Shown piece by piece: positions 1 to 8,495 of a DNA stretch of 54,652 bases. The translations under genes were made by a program, and so were the position numbers. Position 1 is the first letter of the stretch, and the number at the start of each line of letters is the position of its first letter. The stretch covers positions 1-54,652 of the forward strand of contig CACITD010000011.1 of the NCBI GenBank assembly GCA_902589475.1, read 5' to 3'. The notes beneath the pieces are model-generated. The model had not been told where the DNA came from. It ran no database searches and was given only the letters and a program-made list of their open reading frames with translations. This DNA comes from an uncultured Alphaproteobacteria bacterium (GTDB lineage Bacteria; Pseudomonadota; Alphaproteobacteria; Thalassobaculales; Thalassobaculaceae).

Positions 1-2062
1 CTGCGGCTATTTGATCCCCAGGGGAGGTTGGATTATTAGCGATTTCACAAGGAGTTTCTAAATTTGCCTCACAACTACCATTTTCCGTGTCTGTATTTTC
101 GCCACTTGAGGGTGCTCCAAATCTGTCTTCGGCACCTGACGGTGGCACAAAACCTATGGGGTTTCCAAATCTGTCTTCAGTACCTGGAGGCGGTGGAAAC
201 TGTCCTTCGCCGCCTGGAGGAGGTGGAAACTGTCCTTCGCCGCCTGGAGGAGGTGGAAACTGTCCTTCGCCACCTGGAAGCGGTGCAAAACCTATGGGTC
301 CGTCAGGTGCTGGTAAAAAACCGCCTCGGCCGTCGGGAATTAAAAAGGCGGGGCCACCCTGAATCGGTCCAGCTCGGCCTGGGTCTAATACAACGAACCC
401 TCCAGGAGCTTGGTCAGGATTAAATGTACCATCAGGATTTTGGATTGGTGGCGCTAAAGCAATACCAGCATTGTTATGTTGGAATATAGCATTAACGCCT
501 GCTACTTCCTCTGGGCTGAGATTTGCCAATGCTGATGCAGGAACGCCTGCCAGAACTTCAGGTTCACGTACAAATGACTCGTTTCGTTCATTGCCAATAT
601 CAGTCGAGATACCTGCGGGTGCCTCGCCAACAGGGCCGCCGGAATTTGGCCCAGCTGGACCTGGTTGGGGCATTGGCATCATTGACATACCATCAACCCC
701 GGAAGGCATAGGTGGCATTATCATTTGTATATTAATTGGAGGTGCCATTTCCACTTTGCCCATGCCAGTATCCATCATTGCATTAATATTCATCGGCATA
801 GGCATTGGAGCCGCCTGTGCCATTGGCATCATTGGCATTTGTCCACCATCGCTCCCAGGCATTGGCATCATTGGCATTGGACCGCCTTCACCGCTAGCCA
901 TTGGCATCATCGGCATTGGACCGCCTTCACCGCTAGCCATTGGCATCATCGGCATTTGCTCACCATCGCTTCCAGGCATTGGCATCATTGGCATTGGCCC
1001 ACCTTCGCCACCAGGCATTGGCATTGGCCCACCTTCGCCACCAGGCATTGGCATTGGCCCACCTTCACCGCCGGGTATTGGCGCCGCGGCTGTTTCGGTT
1101 TTGCCTGTTTCATTATTCTGATTGGCTGTTTTACTTGGTTCCGTTCCACCTTTGTTTCCTGGGGGAGGTGTATCCTCCTTCTCTGTTGATGCTGAGTTTT
1201 CGCTTGACGCAGTATTCGAGGACTGTTCGTTAGTAGGAGCTTGTCCTTCATCTTTTTCCTCAGCTGGAGCACTAGAAGTGGTCGTTGTGGAAGATTTTTT
1301 ATCATCCGAAGGCGCAGGTTGACTTTCTTCAGACTTTTGCGTCTCTGTTTTTTTTGGAGCGGTCGTTTCTTCAGCAGCCGCAGTTTTTTCTTCTGCTCCG
1401 CCGCCCTCTAACTTTTCTAAATTCTTTTTCATTTCTGCTCTGTCACGTTTTTGAGAGGGACCTGGTGGTTGACCACTCCCTGTAACGCTAATAAATCGCC
1501 CTGGTATGCGAGTTGTAACCGTTACATTGTTCGCTGTGACTGTCATCTTATTACCAAATAGAAAATCAGCATTAAGCTTGCCATTAGCGGCCTGATCAAC
1601 AACGACAATTCCGCCCATGACCCCAAGCGTAGCTACCGGTGTTTTCAATTTTATCGGTTTTCTCTTTGAAATACGTCCGCCAACGATACGGAAAACGCCC
1701 TTGGTTACACTGAGCGCCATATCACCTGTTCCTGCGTTTGGATCAAAAACGTATTTATCAATAGTCATATTTGCGTTTGGACCGATTGTTATGGCTGTTC
1801 CATCTTTAAACAGCAATTGCGTGCGGCCAACGGGGCCCGTTTCTACTTTCTCGTTAAAGTAAACTTCTAAACCTGTTTTTAATCGGCGCTGTAACATTTT
1901 AGGGGGTTCACCTAAAACCTTGTTTTTAACAATAGTCGTAACCCCGATCTTTGTGACATCCTTTGCGGCGAAAGCTTGTTGATATGGATATGCTACCGTC
2001 AACGAGAAAATCATTAATGCAGGAACCAACTTGCCCGCAAAATGTTCTCTATAAATAGTCAT
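1..2062 (-). CDS. FecR-domain secreted protein with Met-rich and Pro-rich repeats (partial, runs off left edge)
   Basis: The frame is open without a stop from an ATG at 2062 to the window edge, at least 687 codons. A GGGAGGAA ribosome site lies six bases before the ATG. Residues 1-32 look like a signal peptide ending AFA. Residues about 50-150 have the FecR-domain pattern (FKDGTAITIGPNA, later KGVFRIVGG and TPVATLGVMGG). A charged Lys/Glu/Thr linker follows. About residues 327-430 hold repeated units of the type GGEGGPMPMMPM, and about 590-625 hold three copies of FPPPPGGEGQ. The gene starts 23 bases after the TPR/barrel gene and is surely co-transcribed with it. In many alphaproteobacteria, FecR-like domains of this kind occur in large envelope proteins rather than in sigma-factor regulators. 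I infer a surface or periplasmic protein handled by the neighbouring barrel. The Met-rich repeats could bind Cu(I) or simply be low complexity. The C-terminus is not visible. Confidence 0.85.
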   Translation of the reverse strand, partial: MTIYREHFAGKLVPALMIFSLTVAYPYQQAFAAKDVTKIGVTTIVKNKVLGEPPKMLQRRLKTGLEVYFNEKVETGPVGRTQLLFKDGTAITIGPNANMTIDKYVFDPNAGTGDMALSVTKGVFRIVGGRISKRKPIKLKTPVATLGVMGGIVVVDQAANGKLNADFLFGNKMTVTANNVTVTTRIPGRFISVTGSGQPPGPSQKRDRAEMKKNLEKLEGGGAEEKTAAAEETTAPKKTETQKSEESQPAPSDDKKSSTTTTSSAPAEEKDEGQAPTNEQSSNTASSENSASTEKEDTPPPGNKGGTEPSKTANQNNETGKTETAAAPIPGGEGGPMPMPGGEGGPMPMPGGEGGPMPMMPMPGSDGEQMPMMPMASGEGGPMPMMPMASGEGGPMPMMPMPGSDGGQMPMMPMAQAAPMPMPMNINAMMDTGMGKVEMAPPINIQMIMPPMPSGVDGMSMMPMPQPGPAGPNSGGPVGEAPAGISTDIGNERNESFVREPEVLAGVPASALANLSPEEVAGVNAIFQHNNAGIALAPPIQNPDGTFNPDQAPGGFVVLDPGRAGPIQGGPAFLIPDGRGGFLPAPDGPIGFAPLPGGEGQFPPPPGGEGQFPPPPGGEGQFPPPPGTEDRFGNPIGFVPPSGAEDRFGAPSSGENTDTENGSCEANLETPCEIANNPTSPGDQIAA
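770..1090 (-). repeat. Met/Pro-rich tandem repeats inside the FecR protein
   Basis: About seven imperfect copies of a 30 to 45 base unit encode GGEGGPMPM or SGEGGPMPMMPM. Two interspersed copies read GSDGxQMPMMPM. The repetition is seen at DNA and protein level and implies slippage or unequal exchange. A shorter 30-base repeat encoding FPPPPGGEGQ lies at about 185-290. Confidence 0.8.
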
Positions 2063-2085
2063 TTCTATTTCCTCCCAGCTTTAGG

Positions 2086-3423
2086 CTAGAACTGCTTTGA
2101 TATCCCGATTGTAAGTGAAATATTATCATACTCAGAATTTGGTATATTTGAATCTACGCGGGTAAAACCAGCGGAGATAAGTACCGCTAATGTTTCTCCA
2201 GCTGGTATAGTCAAGGAAGGACTAAACCGCATTGTGTAATCATTCCTTGTTGTATCAGGATCGATAGTTGGATTTGCGCCGGCGTATTCACGAAACGATC
2301 CGCCAAAACTCAATCCCGCCGAGAGGGGATCTTTAATTAAATTGAAGGGTGCATTGAAGGTTTTGTTAATAGTCGCATTTAGGGTATAATCTCTGTTGTT
2401 TTGAATGTTGGTTTTTGTTTCTTCTGTTGCAACAACAGATGACAATTGTATCTGCATTGTATTAGACGCAATATAACTTGCGTTGACTGTTAGGCGATTG
2501 CGAAAACCGTCTAAAATACTAGCGTCTTTGTTCTCACGTGCCATAACACGCGCATCTAAATTGAAATTTAATTTTTCTGAAGCTCTTATATCGGCGCTAA
2601 AACCTGCTCCATGACTATAGTAACTTTCATCTTCACTTACTATTAAATAGTCACCAGCTATAAAAGGACGGACAATTGGCTTGTTCAAAAAGTCTAACGG
2701 AATAGCAAATTTGGGGCCGATGTTCGCATCTACTACTCGTGCATTTACAAATGTTTGATCGAACTGCTCGTTTCCATAGATGTTTAAGCTGGCCTCTAAA
2801 AGCTTTTTTGGTTCACTTTGGAAGTCATATGTATAGTTTATACTCCCGGAAACAAATACGTCGAAGTCGCCTTTGTTCGTGAATTCGTCTGGTAAAAACG
2901 AAGGTGCTCCAAAAAGTTTAACTTTCGTAGATCTGGGCCCCGAACTTGCGTTTGTTTGGTATTTTATTCCTGAGAACGTGCTTCCACTGAAACTGTGATT
3001 GGTGAGTCTGTTTTCTATCTCCTCGATAAATGGTGCCGCTTTTTCAATGAGCACTTTTGGTGTCTTTTTATCTTCTAGCAATTCTTCAAAATAAGTTGCC
3101 GCTACGTCATACGAACCTAATTTGAAATACAATACGCCCAACTCGTAACGCACCCTTGGCAAATTTGGATCAAGTATTAGCATGCGTTCAAGAGAAGATA
3201 TCGCGCCTTCAAAATCTCCGGCTTTAATGGCTAATCCAGCAAAAGAAAACGTTTTTTCCAAATTAGCTGGGTCTTTGAACATTGTTTCAAAGGCTTTTTC
3301 ATATGCCCTTCGTACTTTATCGGGCGTCCCGTCACTAACACCTTGCGCTATCGAATTGTTAAAGATCGAAAAACTGATAATAAGCGCAACAGAAAACAAA
3401 AATATAAAGCCGCTACGAGTCAT
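2086..3423 (-). CDS. TPR / outer-membrane beta-barrel protein (SLAM-like)
   Basis: This is a 445-residue protein with a signal peptide at about residues 1-27. Residues about 30-125 are helical and TPR-like (for example DFEGAISSLERMLILDPNLPRVRYELGVLYFKLGSYDVAA, given here as its key spacing of hydrophobic and small residues). From about residue 135 to the end the sequence alternates like beta strands and ends in ISKQF, a C-terminal aromatic typical of outer-membrane barrels. This TPR-plus-barrel layout resembles the surface lipoprotein assembly modifier (SLAM, DUF560) family. It is the first gene of a two-gene unit with the FecR protein 23 bases downstream. I infer that the barrel exports or anchors that partner. 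No strong ribosome site precedes the ATG. Confidence 0.75.
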   Translation of the reverse strand: MTRSGFIFLFSVALIISFSIFNNSIAQGVSDGTPDKVRRAYEKAFETMFKDPANLEKTFSFAGLAIKAGDFEGAISSLERMLILDPNLPRVRYELGVLYFKLGSYDVAATYFEELLEDKKTPKVLIEKAAPFIEEIENRLTNHSFSGSTFSGIKYQTNASSGPRSTKVKLFGAPSFLPDEFTNKGDFDVFVSGSINYTYDFQSEPKKLLEASLNIYGNEQFDQTFVNARVVDANIGPKFAIPLDFLNKPIVRPFIAGDYLIVSEDESYYSHGAGFSADIRASEKLNFNLDARVMARENKDASILDGFRNRLTVNASYIASNTMQIQLSSVVATEETKTNIQNNRDYTLNATINKTFNAPFNLIKDPLSAGLSFGGSFREYAGANPTIDPDTTRNDYTMRFSPSLTIPAGETLAVLISAGFTRVDSNIPNSEYDNISLTIGISKQF

Positions 3424-3751
3424 CTATTTTATACAATCAACCAAAATCTCTTAACAGACAGTGTTACAATAGAGTATTTATATCAAAATACTAAATCATT
3501 TCAGCCAAAATAGCTTCCAGACACTGACATAAAACATTTATAAATCATCAATAGTTCGGTTCACTGGTTTGCTTGATAGAGATATTGAAATGAAAATAGG
3601 CTTTACTCGGCTAATACTACTTATTTTACCAACGAATCGATAATGTTTTAGTTGATCTTTATAGGCGAGAGACCAGGGGGTATTTAACAGATCATTCAGC
3701 AATAAAAAAATTATATATAAAAATTTACAAAGTCTAAAAGGAGGATGACTT
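3424..3751. other. Intergenic region between divergent genes, no gene seen
   Basis: This 328-base AT-rich stretch separates the divergent barrel gene (minus) and YrdC-like gene (plus). It should hold promoters for both, but I could not pick out convincing paired -35/-10 boxes. No RNA gene or tRNA fragment is visible. Confidence 0.5.
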
Positions 3752-3754
3752 TTG
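3740..3754 (+). promoter_or_regulatory. Strong ribosome site setting a TTG start
   Basis: GGAGG at 3740-3744 lies seven bases before TTG at 3752. The nearer ATG at 3745 reads four codons into a stop (TAA), so the TTG is the credible start of the YrdC-like gene. Confidence 0.75.
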
Positions 3755-4444
3755 ATTAAACGACTTGTTGCCGACGATGTAACGGAGCAATCCCGGCAGG
3801 TATTGAAAGTAATAAAACAAGAAGGCGTAGCTATTATTCCATTGGATGTCGCCTACGCTATTGTAGGAAATTCAAAAAAATCTATTGAAACCATATTCAA
3901 ATGTAAAAACAGATCATTTGATAAGCCTTCTGGAATGTTTTCTAACTATGAGCTGTTAAAAGACATACAGGTAATTGCGTCATGGAAGCATGACATAATA
4001 AAGGCCGTAATTTTTGATAACGATCTACCTATGTCGACGGTGGCGCCCTTTAAGCCAGACCATCCCATGTTTAGGAATGTCGATAGTTGGGTTCTTAAAA
4101 ATTCAACTAAGATTGGAACCTTAGATATGCTCCTCAACGCAGGTGAATTTCATAATGAAATGACTAAACAGTCGATGGAGTTAGAAATGCCTGTTCTGGG
4201 ATCATCCGCAAACACTTCTCTTACCGGGTCAAAATACAACTTAGACGATATAGACCCGCCTGTCTTCGGAGCAGCGGATATTCTGATAGATGGAGGGACA
4301 TCGAAGTACAAAAACGAGAAAGGAAGATCATCAACAATAATCGACTTTGGTAATTTTCAAACTATTCGGATTGGGGTTTGCTATGATAAAATCAGAACAA
4401 TCTTCTCTAAATTTGGCGTCGATTTAGTTGAAGATAAAGACTGA
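3752..4444 (+). CDS. Sua5/YciO/YrdC-family protein
   Basis: The 230-residue protein shows the Sua5/YrdC fold signatures. An N-terminal segment EGVAIIPLDVAYAIVGN matches the region that normally reads as a nucleotide/threonine pocket. A basic stretch FKCKNRSFDKPSG follows. GSSANTSLTGS corresponds to the family SSANLSG motif, and RSSTIIDF corresponds to the STVVD motif. The family makes threonylcarbamoyl-AMP for tRNA t6A37. However, this copy is divergent (the usual KxRxxxKPL core is altered), so it may be a paralogue with another nucleotide-dependent carbamoyl role rather than the housekeeping enzyme. The TTG start is supported by a GGAGG site. It stands alone, divergent from the barrel gene and convergent with the amidase. 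Confidence 0.75.
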   Translation: MIKRLVADDVTEQSRQVLKVIKQEGVAIIPLDVAYAIVGNSKKSIETIFKCKNRSFDKPSGMFSNYELLKDIQVIASWKHDIIKAVIFDNDLPMSTVAPFKPDHPMFRNVDSWVLKNSTKIGTLDMLLNAGEFHNEMTKQSMELEMPVLGSSANTSLTGSKYNLDDIDPPVFGAADILIDGGTSKYKNEKGRSSTIIDFGNFQTIRIGVCYDKIRTIFSKFGVDLVEDKD

Positions 4445-4535
4445 TTTGATTAATTTTAAATCCGTGAACCTTAGCTTTTATTAAACCGAATTTTGGCTTG
4501 CCCAAACATCTAGGATTAGTCGTTTTCTATATCTG

Positions 4536-5930
4536 TTAGGTAACCGATACTGATGGTATATTTTCATACGTCCATTTAGCTAGCTGGGTAGCAAAATAAT
4601 CTTGTTCGCGTTGCCCTATAATCTGTATCCCAACAGGCAAATTGTCTACGCTGAGCATCGGAATAGTGACGCAAGGAGCCCCTAAGATGGAAGTTGCAAA
4701 ATTAAACGCAGGATCACCAGTGGGTCGTTTAACTAAATGTGATTTATCATCATCTGCATTCCATATCGGAGCCGGGCCGGGACATGAGAGTGTTATCATT
4801 CCATCTGCTAGAGCGGAGACCCGTTTATGAGCTTCGCGAGCATATTCCCGCAATAATAAATTTTTAGAATAGTCTTCGGGGGTCATAGCCTCTGCTAATG
4901 ATAGCGAATCTTTTAACCGCTGGCTTACTTTATCGGGAGATTTATCAACGAGGTTACAATACGTCCAATGGTTTTCCCAGCCTGTTATAGAATTAGCAAT
5001 ATCTCCCGCGTGGCTTACTTTTTGTTCCAATTGCTCAACTAACTCCGACATTGACCGCTTTACTATCGTCACACCATTACACTCGAATTGTGAAAGCAAG
5101 CGCAAAAAAGCTTCTTTCGTTTTGTTGTCGACAATATCCCAGCCTTCTGTTTCAAGAAATATTAATCGACCAGGCTTTATAGATGTTGGAAGTTTAGAGG
5201 GTCCTTGGAGACCAGTAAAATTTGGATCACCACCAGTCCGTTTGGCTATTTCTATAGCTACTAGCCACATATCTTCAATCGACCCGGCATGCGGTCCGTG
5301 GGTGCTCATAGAAGTTGTTTGGCGTTCTCCTCTATGCAAACCTCCTTGGCTAGGTTTGAGCGCAAAATTTCCGCAGTAACCGGCGGGTCTAATAATTGAT
5401 CCAGCTACCTGGCTTCCGATCGCAACTGGTAGCATCCTTGCAGCCACGGCGGCGGCTGAACCGGATGATGAACCCCCAGGTGTTCTATCTAAATCAAATG
5501 GGTTTTTGGTTGGGCCAGGGTGAGACCCGCCTAATTCGGCTGTCACAGTCTTCCCTACGATAACAGCGCCGGCATCTCGGAGGGCTGATACCATAGCATT
5601 ATCGTTACCTGGGAAGTATCCCTTATATGCTTCACAACCCATTTCTGTGGGCATGTCACGTGTTTCTAATAAATCTTTTATTCCAATTGGTAGTCCATCG
5701 ATAGCGGACAGTTGTTGGCCATTTGCCCATCGCTTAGTACTTTCATCAGCTAATTTCCGAGCCGTTTCGGGTTGAGAAGTTACAAAGGCTTTTATTTCGC
5801 CGTCTTTACTAGTGATTTGATTAAGGCATTCTTCTAAATATGTTCTTGGCGTTCGCTTTGAATTTGAGAACTCATGGGTTATGTCAAAAAAGGTTAGCGC
5901 TTTGAACGTGTTACAATTGTATTCTGGCAT
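4536..5930 (-). CDS. Amidase-signature family hydrolase (copy 1)
   Basis: The 464-residue protein is a full-length amidase-signature enzyme. The Ser-cis-Ser-Lys triad can be read as K85 in PIGIKDLLET, the serine stretch S154-S156 in TPGGSSSGSAAA, and S178 in QVAGSIIRPAGYCG. The second serine is in VAGSIIRPA, a less common form of the usual TGGSIR. Family members hydrolyse amides or esters in the cytoplasm, and the substrate cannot be read from sequence. It is paralogous to the gene at 8496-9890, with the same length and shared TRDMPT, PGPTxNPFD and GGDPxFxGLxGP blocks. The two flank a pair of 2-oxoglutarate oxygenases, which suggests a common degradative theme. Confidence 0.9.
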   Translation of the reverse strand: MPEYNCNTFKALTFFDITHEFSNSKRTPRTYLEECLNQITSKDGEIKAFVTSQPETARKLADESTKRWANGQQLSAIDGLPIGIKDLLETRDMPTEMGCEAYKGYFPGNDNAMVSALRDAGAVIVGKTVTAELGGSHPGPTKNPFDLDRTPGGSSSGSAAAVAARMLPVAIGSQVAGSIIRPAGYCGNFALKPSQGGLHRGERQTTSMSTHGPHAGSIEDMWLVAIEIAKRTGGDPNFTGLQGPSKLPTSIKPGRLIFLETEGWDIVDNKTKEAFLRLLSQFECNGVTIVKRSMSELVEQLEQKVSHAGDIANSITGWENHWTYCNLVDKSPDKVSQRLKDSLSLAEAMTPEDYSKNLLLREYAREAHKRVSALADGMITLSCPGPAPIWNADDDKSHLVKRPTGDPAFNFATSILGAPCVTIPMLSVDNLPVGIQIIGQREQDYFATQLAKWTYENIPSVSVT

Positions 5931-6205
5931 TTGTATTAACTACCCGAGAATTTTTCATATTATTGATAAGTTGAGTATATAAGTTTTACGATTACTAGGC
6001 ACTTAAAACTTTTGGGCAACGGTCGCGATAACGACAGAGCGATATCGAAATAGCTATTAAAGATACGATCATAAAAACTAGAAACTACTAGTCACTTATA
6101 ATATTTGGTAGGTCGATCATCCCAGGCACCCTAAATCGCTATCTTGTTGACCAAACGACCTTGAGCATGGTTTTTTAAAATATTGTAATTTTGAGAGAAG
6201 GATCA

Positions 6206-7207
6206 ATGTCCATTAGTATTCCCGTGATTGACTTGAGCCCGTTTCGTAAAGGTACTTCTGATCACAAAAAAAAGGTGGCGGAAGCTGTAGCGTCAGCTTG
6301 GGAGAAAATTGGTTTTCTTGTCATTGAGGGGCACGGTATAGATCCAGCTGAAGGGTCTCAACTCTATAATAGTGCAATGAGTTTTTTCGACCTCTCACTT
6401 GATGAAAAGTTGACCGTTCGTCGGCCTCGCAATGATCAAAACCGTGGCTATATACCTTACGGTGAAGAGACGTTAGCTCGAATGCATGGTGGTAATACGC
6501 CGCCAGATTACAAAGAAGTATTTGCCATAGGCCCTGACGACTTTCCTTCCACGGAATATTATACTGGGCCGCTTGCTTATCCCGATTTTGCATCCAATCT
6601 CTGGCCAATAGAGCCTGTCACTCTGCGATCCAATATGCTGACCTATTACGCATCGATGGTTGATTTATCGCGGCTTCTGGCGCGAATTTATGCAGTCGCT
6701 CTCGATTTGCCGGAAGATTTCTTCGCCGCAAAACTTAAACGCCATTCTTCACAATTACGGTTACTTCACTATCCTGTGCCCGACGAACCATTTCAGCCAG
6801 GTCAATTGCGGTGTGGTGCTCACTCCGATTTAGGGATGACAACAATTTTGCGTAATGAGGAGGTGTCAGGAGGGTTGGAGGTGTTGACTCCAGAGGGTGA
6901 TTGGCTTGTTGCCCCAGCAATACCAAATACTTTTATTGTGAATTTAGGAGATCTAATGATGCGTTGGAGTAATGACCGCTGGCGTTCAACACAACACCGC
7001 GTTGCCATTCCTGAAACTGATAAATGGTCGGAAAGCCGCCGGCTGTCTTTTGGGTTTTTCGTTGTGCCTGAATATGATGCGATGGTAGAGTGTGTGTCAA
7101 ATGATGGTTCACCGGCCAAGTATCCGCCAATAACGGTGCGTGATTATCGCACCAATCGCTTTACTGCGGGAGCGGGCCTGCAACCTACGGACGAGACCCT
7201 AAGTTGA
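6206..7207 (+). CDS. Isopenicillin-N-synthase-like Fe(II)/2-oxoglutarate oxygenase
   Basis: The 333-residue protein starts with IPVIDLSPF, the DIOX_N beginning. It carries the iron-binding triad H206-x-D208 (GAHSDLGMTTIL) and H264 (STQHRV), plus the 2-oxoglutarate anchor R279-x-S281 (RLSFGFF). I chose the ATG at 6206, preceded by AGAAGG, over a TTG at 6191. The family hydroxylates or oxidatively cyclises small molecules, using Fe(II), O2 and 2-oxoglutarate. The next gene on the same strand, 220 bases away, is a second and unrelated oxygenase of the same cofactor class. Amidases on the other strand sit on both sides. The substrate is unknown. Confidence 0.88.
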   Translation: MSISIPVIDLSPFRKGTSDHKKKVAEAVASAWEKIGFLVIEGHGIDPAEGSQLYNSAMSFFDLSLDEKLTVRRPRNDQNRGYIPYGEETLARMHGGNTPPDYKEVFAIGPDDFPSTEYYTGPLAYPDFASNLWPIEPVTLRSNMLTYYASMVDLSRLLARIYAVALDLPEDFFAAKLKRHSSQLRLLHYPVPDEPFQPGQLRCGAHSDLGMTTILRNEEVSGGLEVLTPEGDWLVAPAIPNTFIVNLGDLMMRWSNDRWRSTQHRVAIPETDKWSESRRLSFGFFVVPEYDAMVECVSNDGSPAKYPPITVRDYRTNRFTAGAGLQPTDETLS

Positions 7208-7360
7208 ACTATGGAATGTTTCAGTAATATCGCCAAGATAAGCTTCGGGGGTTCTTCGTATAGATCGCGTTTTTGCCGCAAGAATTTGGAAAATGTAAAA
7301 ACCGTTTTGGGTTGTTTGGATTTGCTTTGCCTGAGTGATAGCAAAATATATGTAAAGGGT

Positions 7361-7384
7361 TATAATTGACGTTTCACTTAAGTG
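7361..7384 (+). promoter_or_regulatory. Possible -10 box and palindrome upstream of the TauD-like gene
   Basis: TATAAT at 7361-7366 is followed by the perfect palindrome CACTTAAGTG at 7375-7384, about 44 bases before the ATG. No good -35 box is visible, so a promoter with an overlapping operator is only a suggestion. Confidence 0.3.
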
Positions 7385-7427
7385 TTTTCTTTAATGTAAG
7401 TTTTCCGAGCGGGGTGAGTTTTAAATC

Positions 7428-8399
7428 ATGGCTCATAAAGTTAATAATCTGAATGGTGATTTTGGTGTCATTATCGAAGGGGTGAGTAGGGAAGATTTAT
7501 GTAGTTCTGAATTCAGGCAACAAGCCCATCAACTTTGGATTAAAAATGGCGGCCTTATTGGTTTACGCGGTATTGACCTGAATAAATTAACGTCAAACGA
7601 GTTGATGGATTGGTCTGCCCACTTCGGTGATGTTGATCACGACAACTTTGTTGCCCGGGAAGATAAAAAAGTTGATGGTCTACCAATACTACGTATCGGA
7701 AACACACGGGATGAATCGGGAAAAAGCAATTCGAACTTTTCCAAAGTTCCTGCGCTGCGTAATGACAACGACATGCGTTATAATTCAAAAACCCGAAGGC
7801 CAGTATGGCATACCGACTCAACGTTTCGTCGAGAACCACCGATAGGTTCGGTATTTCATTGCCGGAAAGCGCCGCCGTCTGGGGGAGAAACACTATTCGC
7901 AGACACTCGATCATCTTTAAAAAAATTGGATCCTGAGCACCGTAAAAAGTTAGAAGAGCTTGAGGCTGTTTGCTCGCTGGCACATCACGACAAAAAAATC
8001 AGCCTTTATTCCCCTGGGTATCCGACGTTGAATGAAAAAGAACGAGCAGCAAATCCCCCAAACCGGGTTCCACTCGTACTCCATCATCCCGTTAGCGGAG
8101 AGGCTGCGATTTATGGCCTAAATAGTTCTACCTGTGCAATCGTTCCGAAGGGGGAGGTCATCTCTGATTCTGATTTGGATGTTTGGGATTTAGAGGGCAA
8201 GGAGGATGATAGTGTGAAAATTTTAAGAGACTTACTTCCCTTTATGACTGCGCCGGATTTCACTGTAAAATGGACTTGGCAAGAGGGTGATATTGTCGTT
8301 TGGGATAATCGGTGCACTATGCATGCAGCTACGGGGTTTGATGACAAAAACTATATTCGCGAAATGTGGCGATTAACGCTTCTTCAAAGTAGCTCTTAA
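7428..8399 (+). CDS. TauD/TfdA-family Fe(II)/2-oxoglutarate dioxygenase
   Basis: The 323-residue protein has the TauD fold motifs. The H128-x-D130 iron ligands are in VWHTDSTFRREPP, followed by GSVFHCRKAPPSGGETLFADT. The distal ligand is H299 in DNRCTMHAATG, and a downstream arginine (R315 in EMWRLTL) is placed to bind 2-oxoglutarate. Relatives oxidise taurine, 2,4-D or other small acids with release of the leaving group. It lies 220 bases after the isopenicillin-N-synthase-like gene and may be co-expressed with it. The ribosome site is weak (GGGGTGAG). Confidence 0.88.
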   Translation: MAHKVNNLNGDFGVIIEGVSREDLCSSEFRQQAHQLWIKNGGLIGLRGIDLNKLTSNELMDWSAHFGDVDHDNFVAREDKKVDGLPILRIGNTRDESGKSNSNFSKVPALRNDNDMRYNSKTRRPVWHTDSTFRREPPIGSVFHCRKAPPSGGETLFADTRSSLKKLDPEHRKKLEELEAVCSLAHHDKKISLYSPGYPTLNEKERAANPPNRVPLVLHHPVSGEAAIYGLNSSTCAIVPKGEVISDSDLDVWDLEGKEDDSVKILRDLLPFMTAPDFTVKWTWQEGDIVVWDNRCTMHAATGFDDKNYIREMWRLTLLQSSS

Positions 8400-8495
8400 G
8401 CGGCATAAAAGTTAGCAGTGGTATTTCCAGAATGATTCAGTATCTCTGCTTGCGTGTATTTCTCTTTACTAGTTTATCAAAAAATCTTTTGGTGC

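Noticed and set aside
471-1121. Plus-strand Gly/Ile-rich repeat protein
   Set aside because: This is the antisense reading of the Met/Pro-rich repeats in the FecR gene, which has a signal peptide, a domain match and a good ribosome site.
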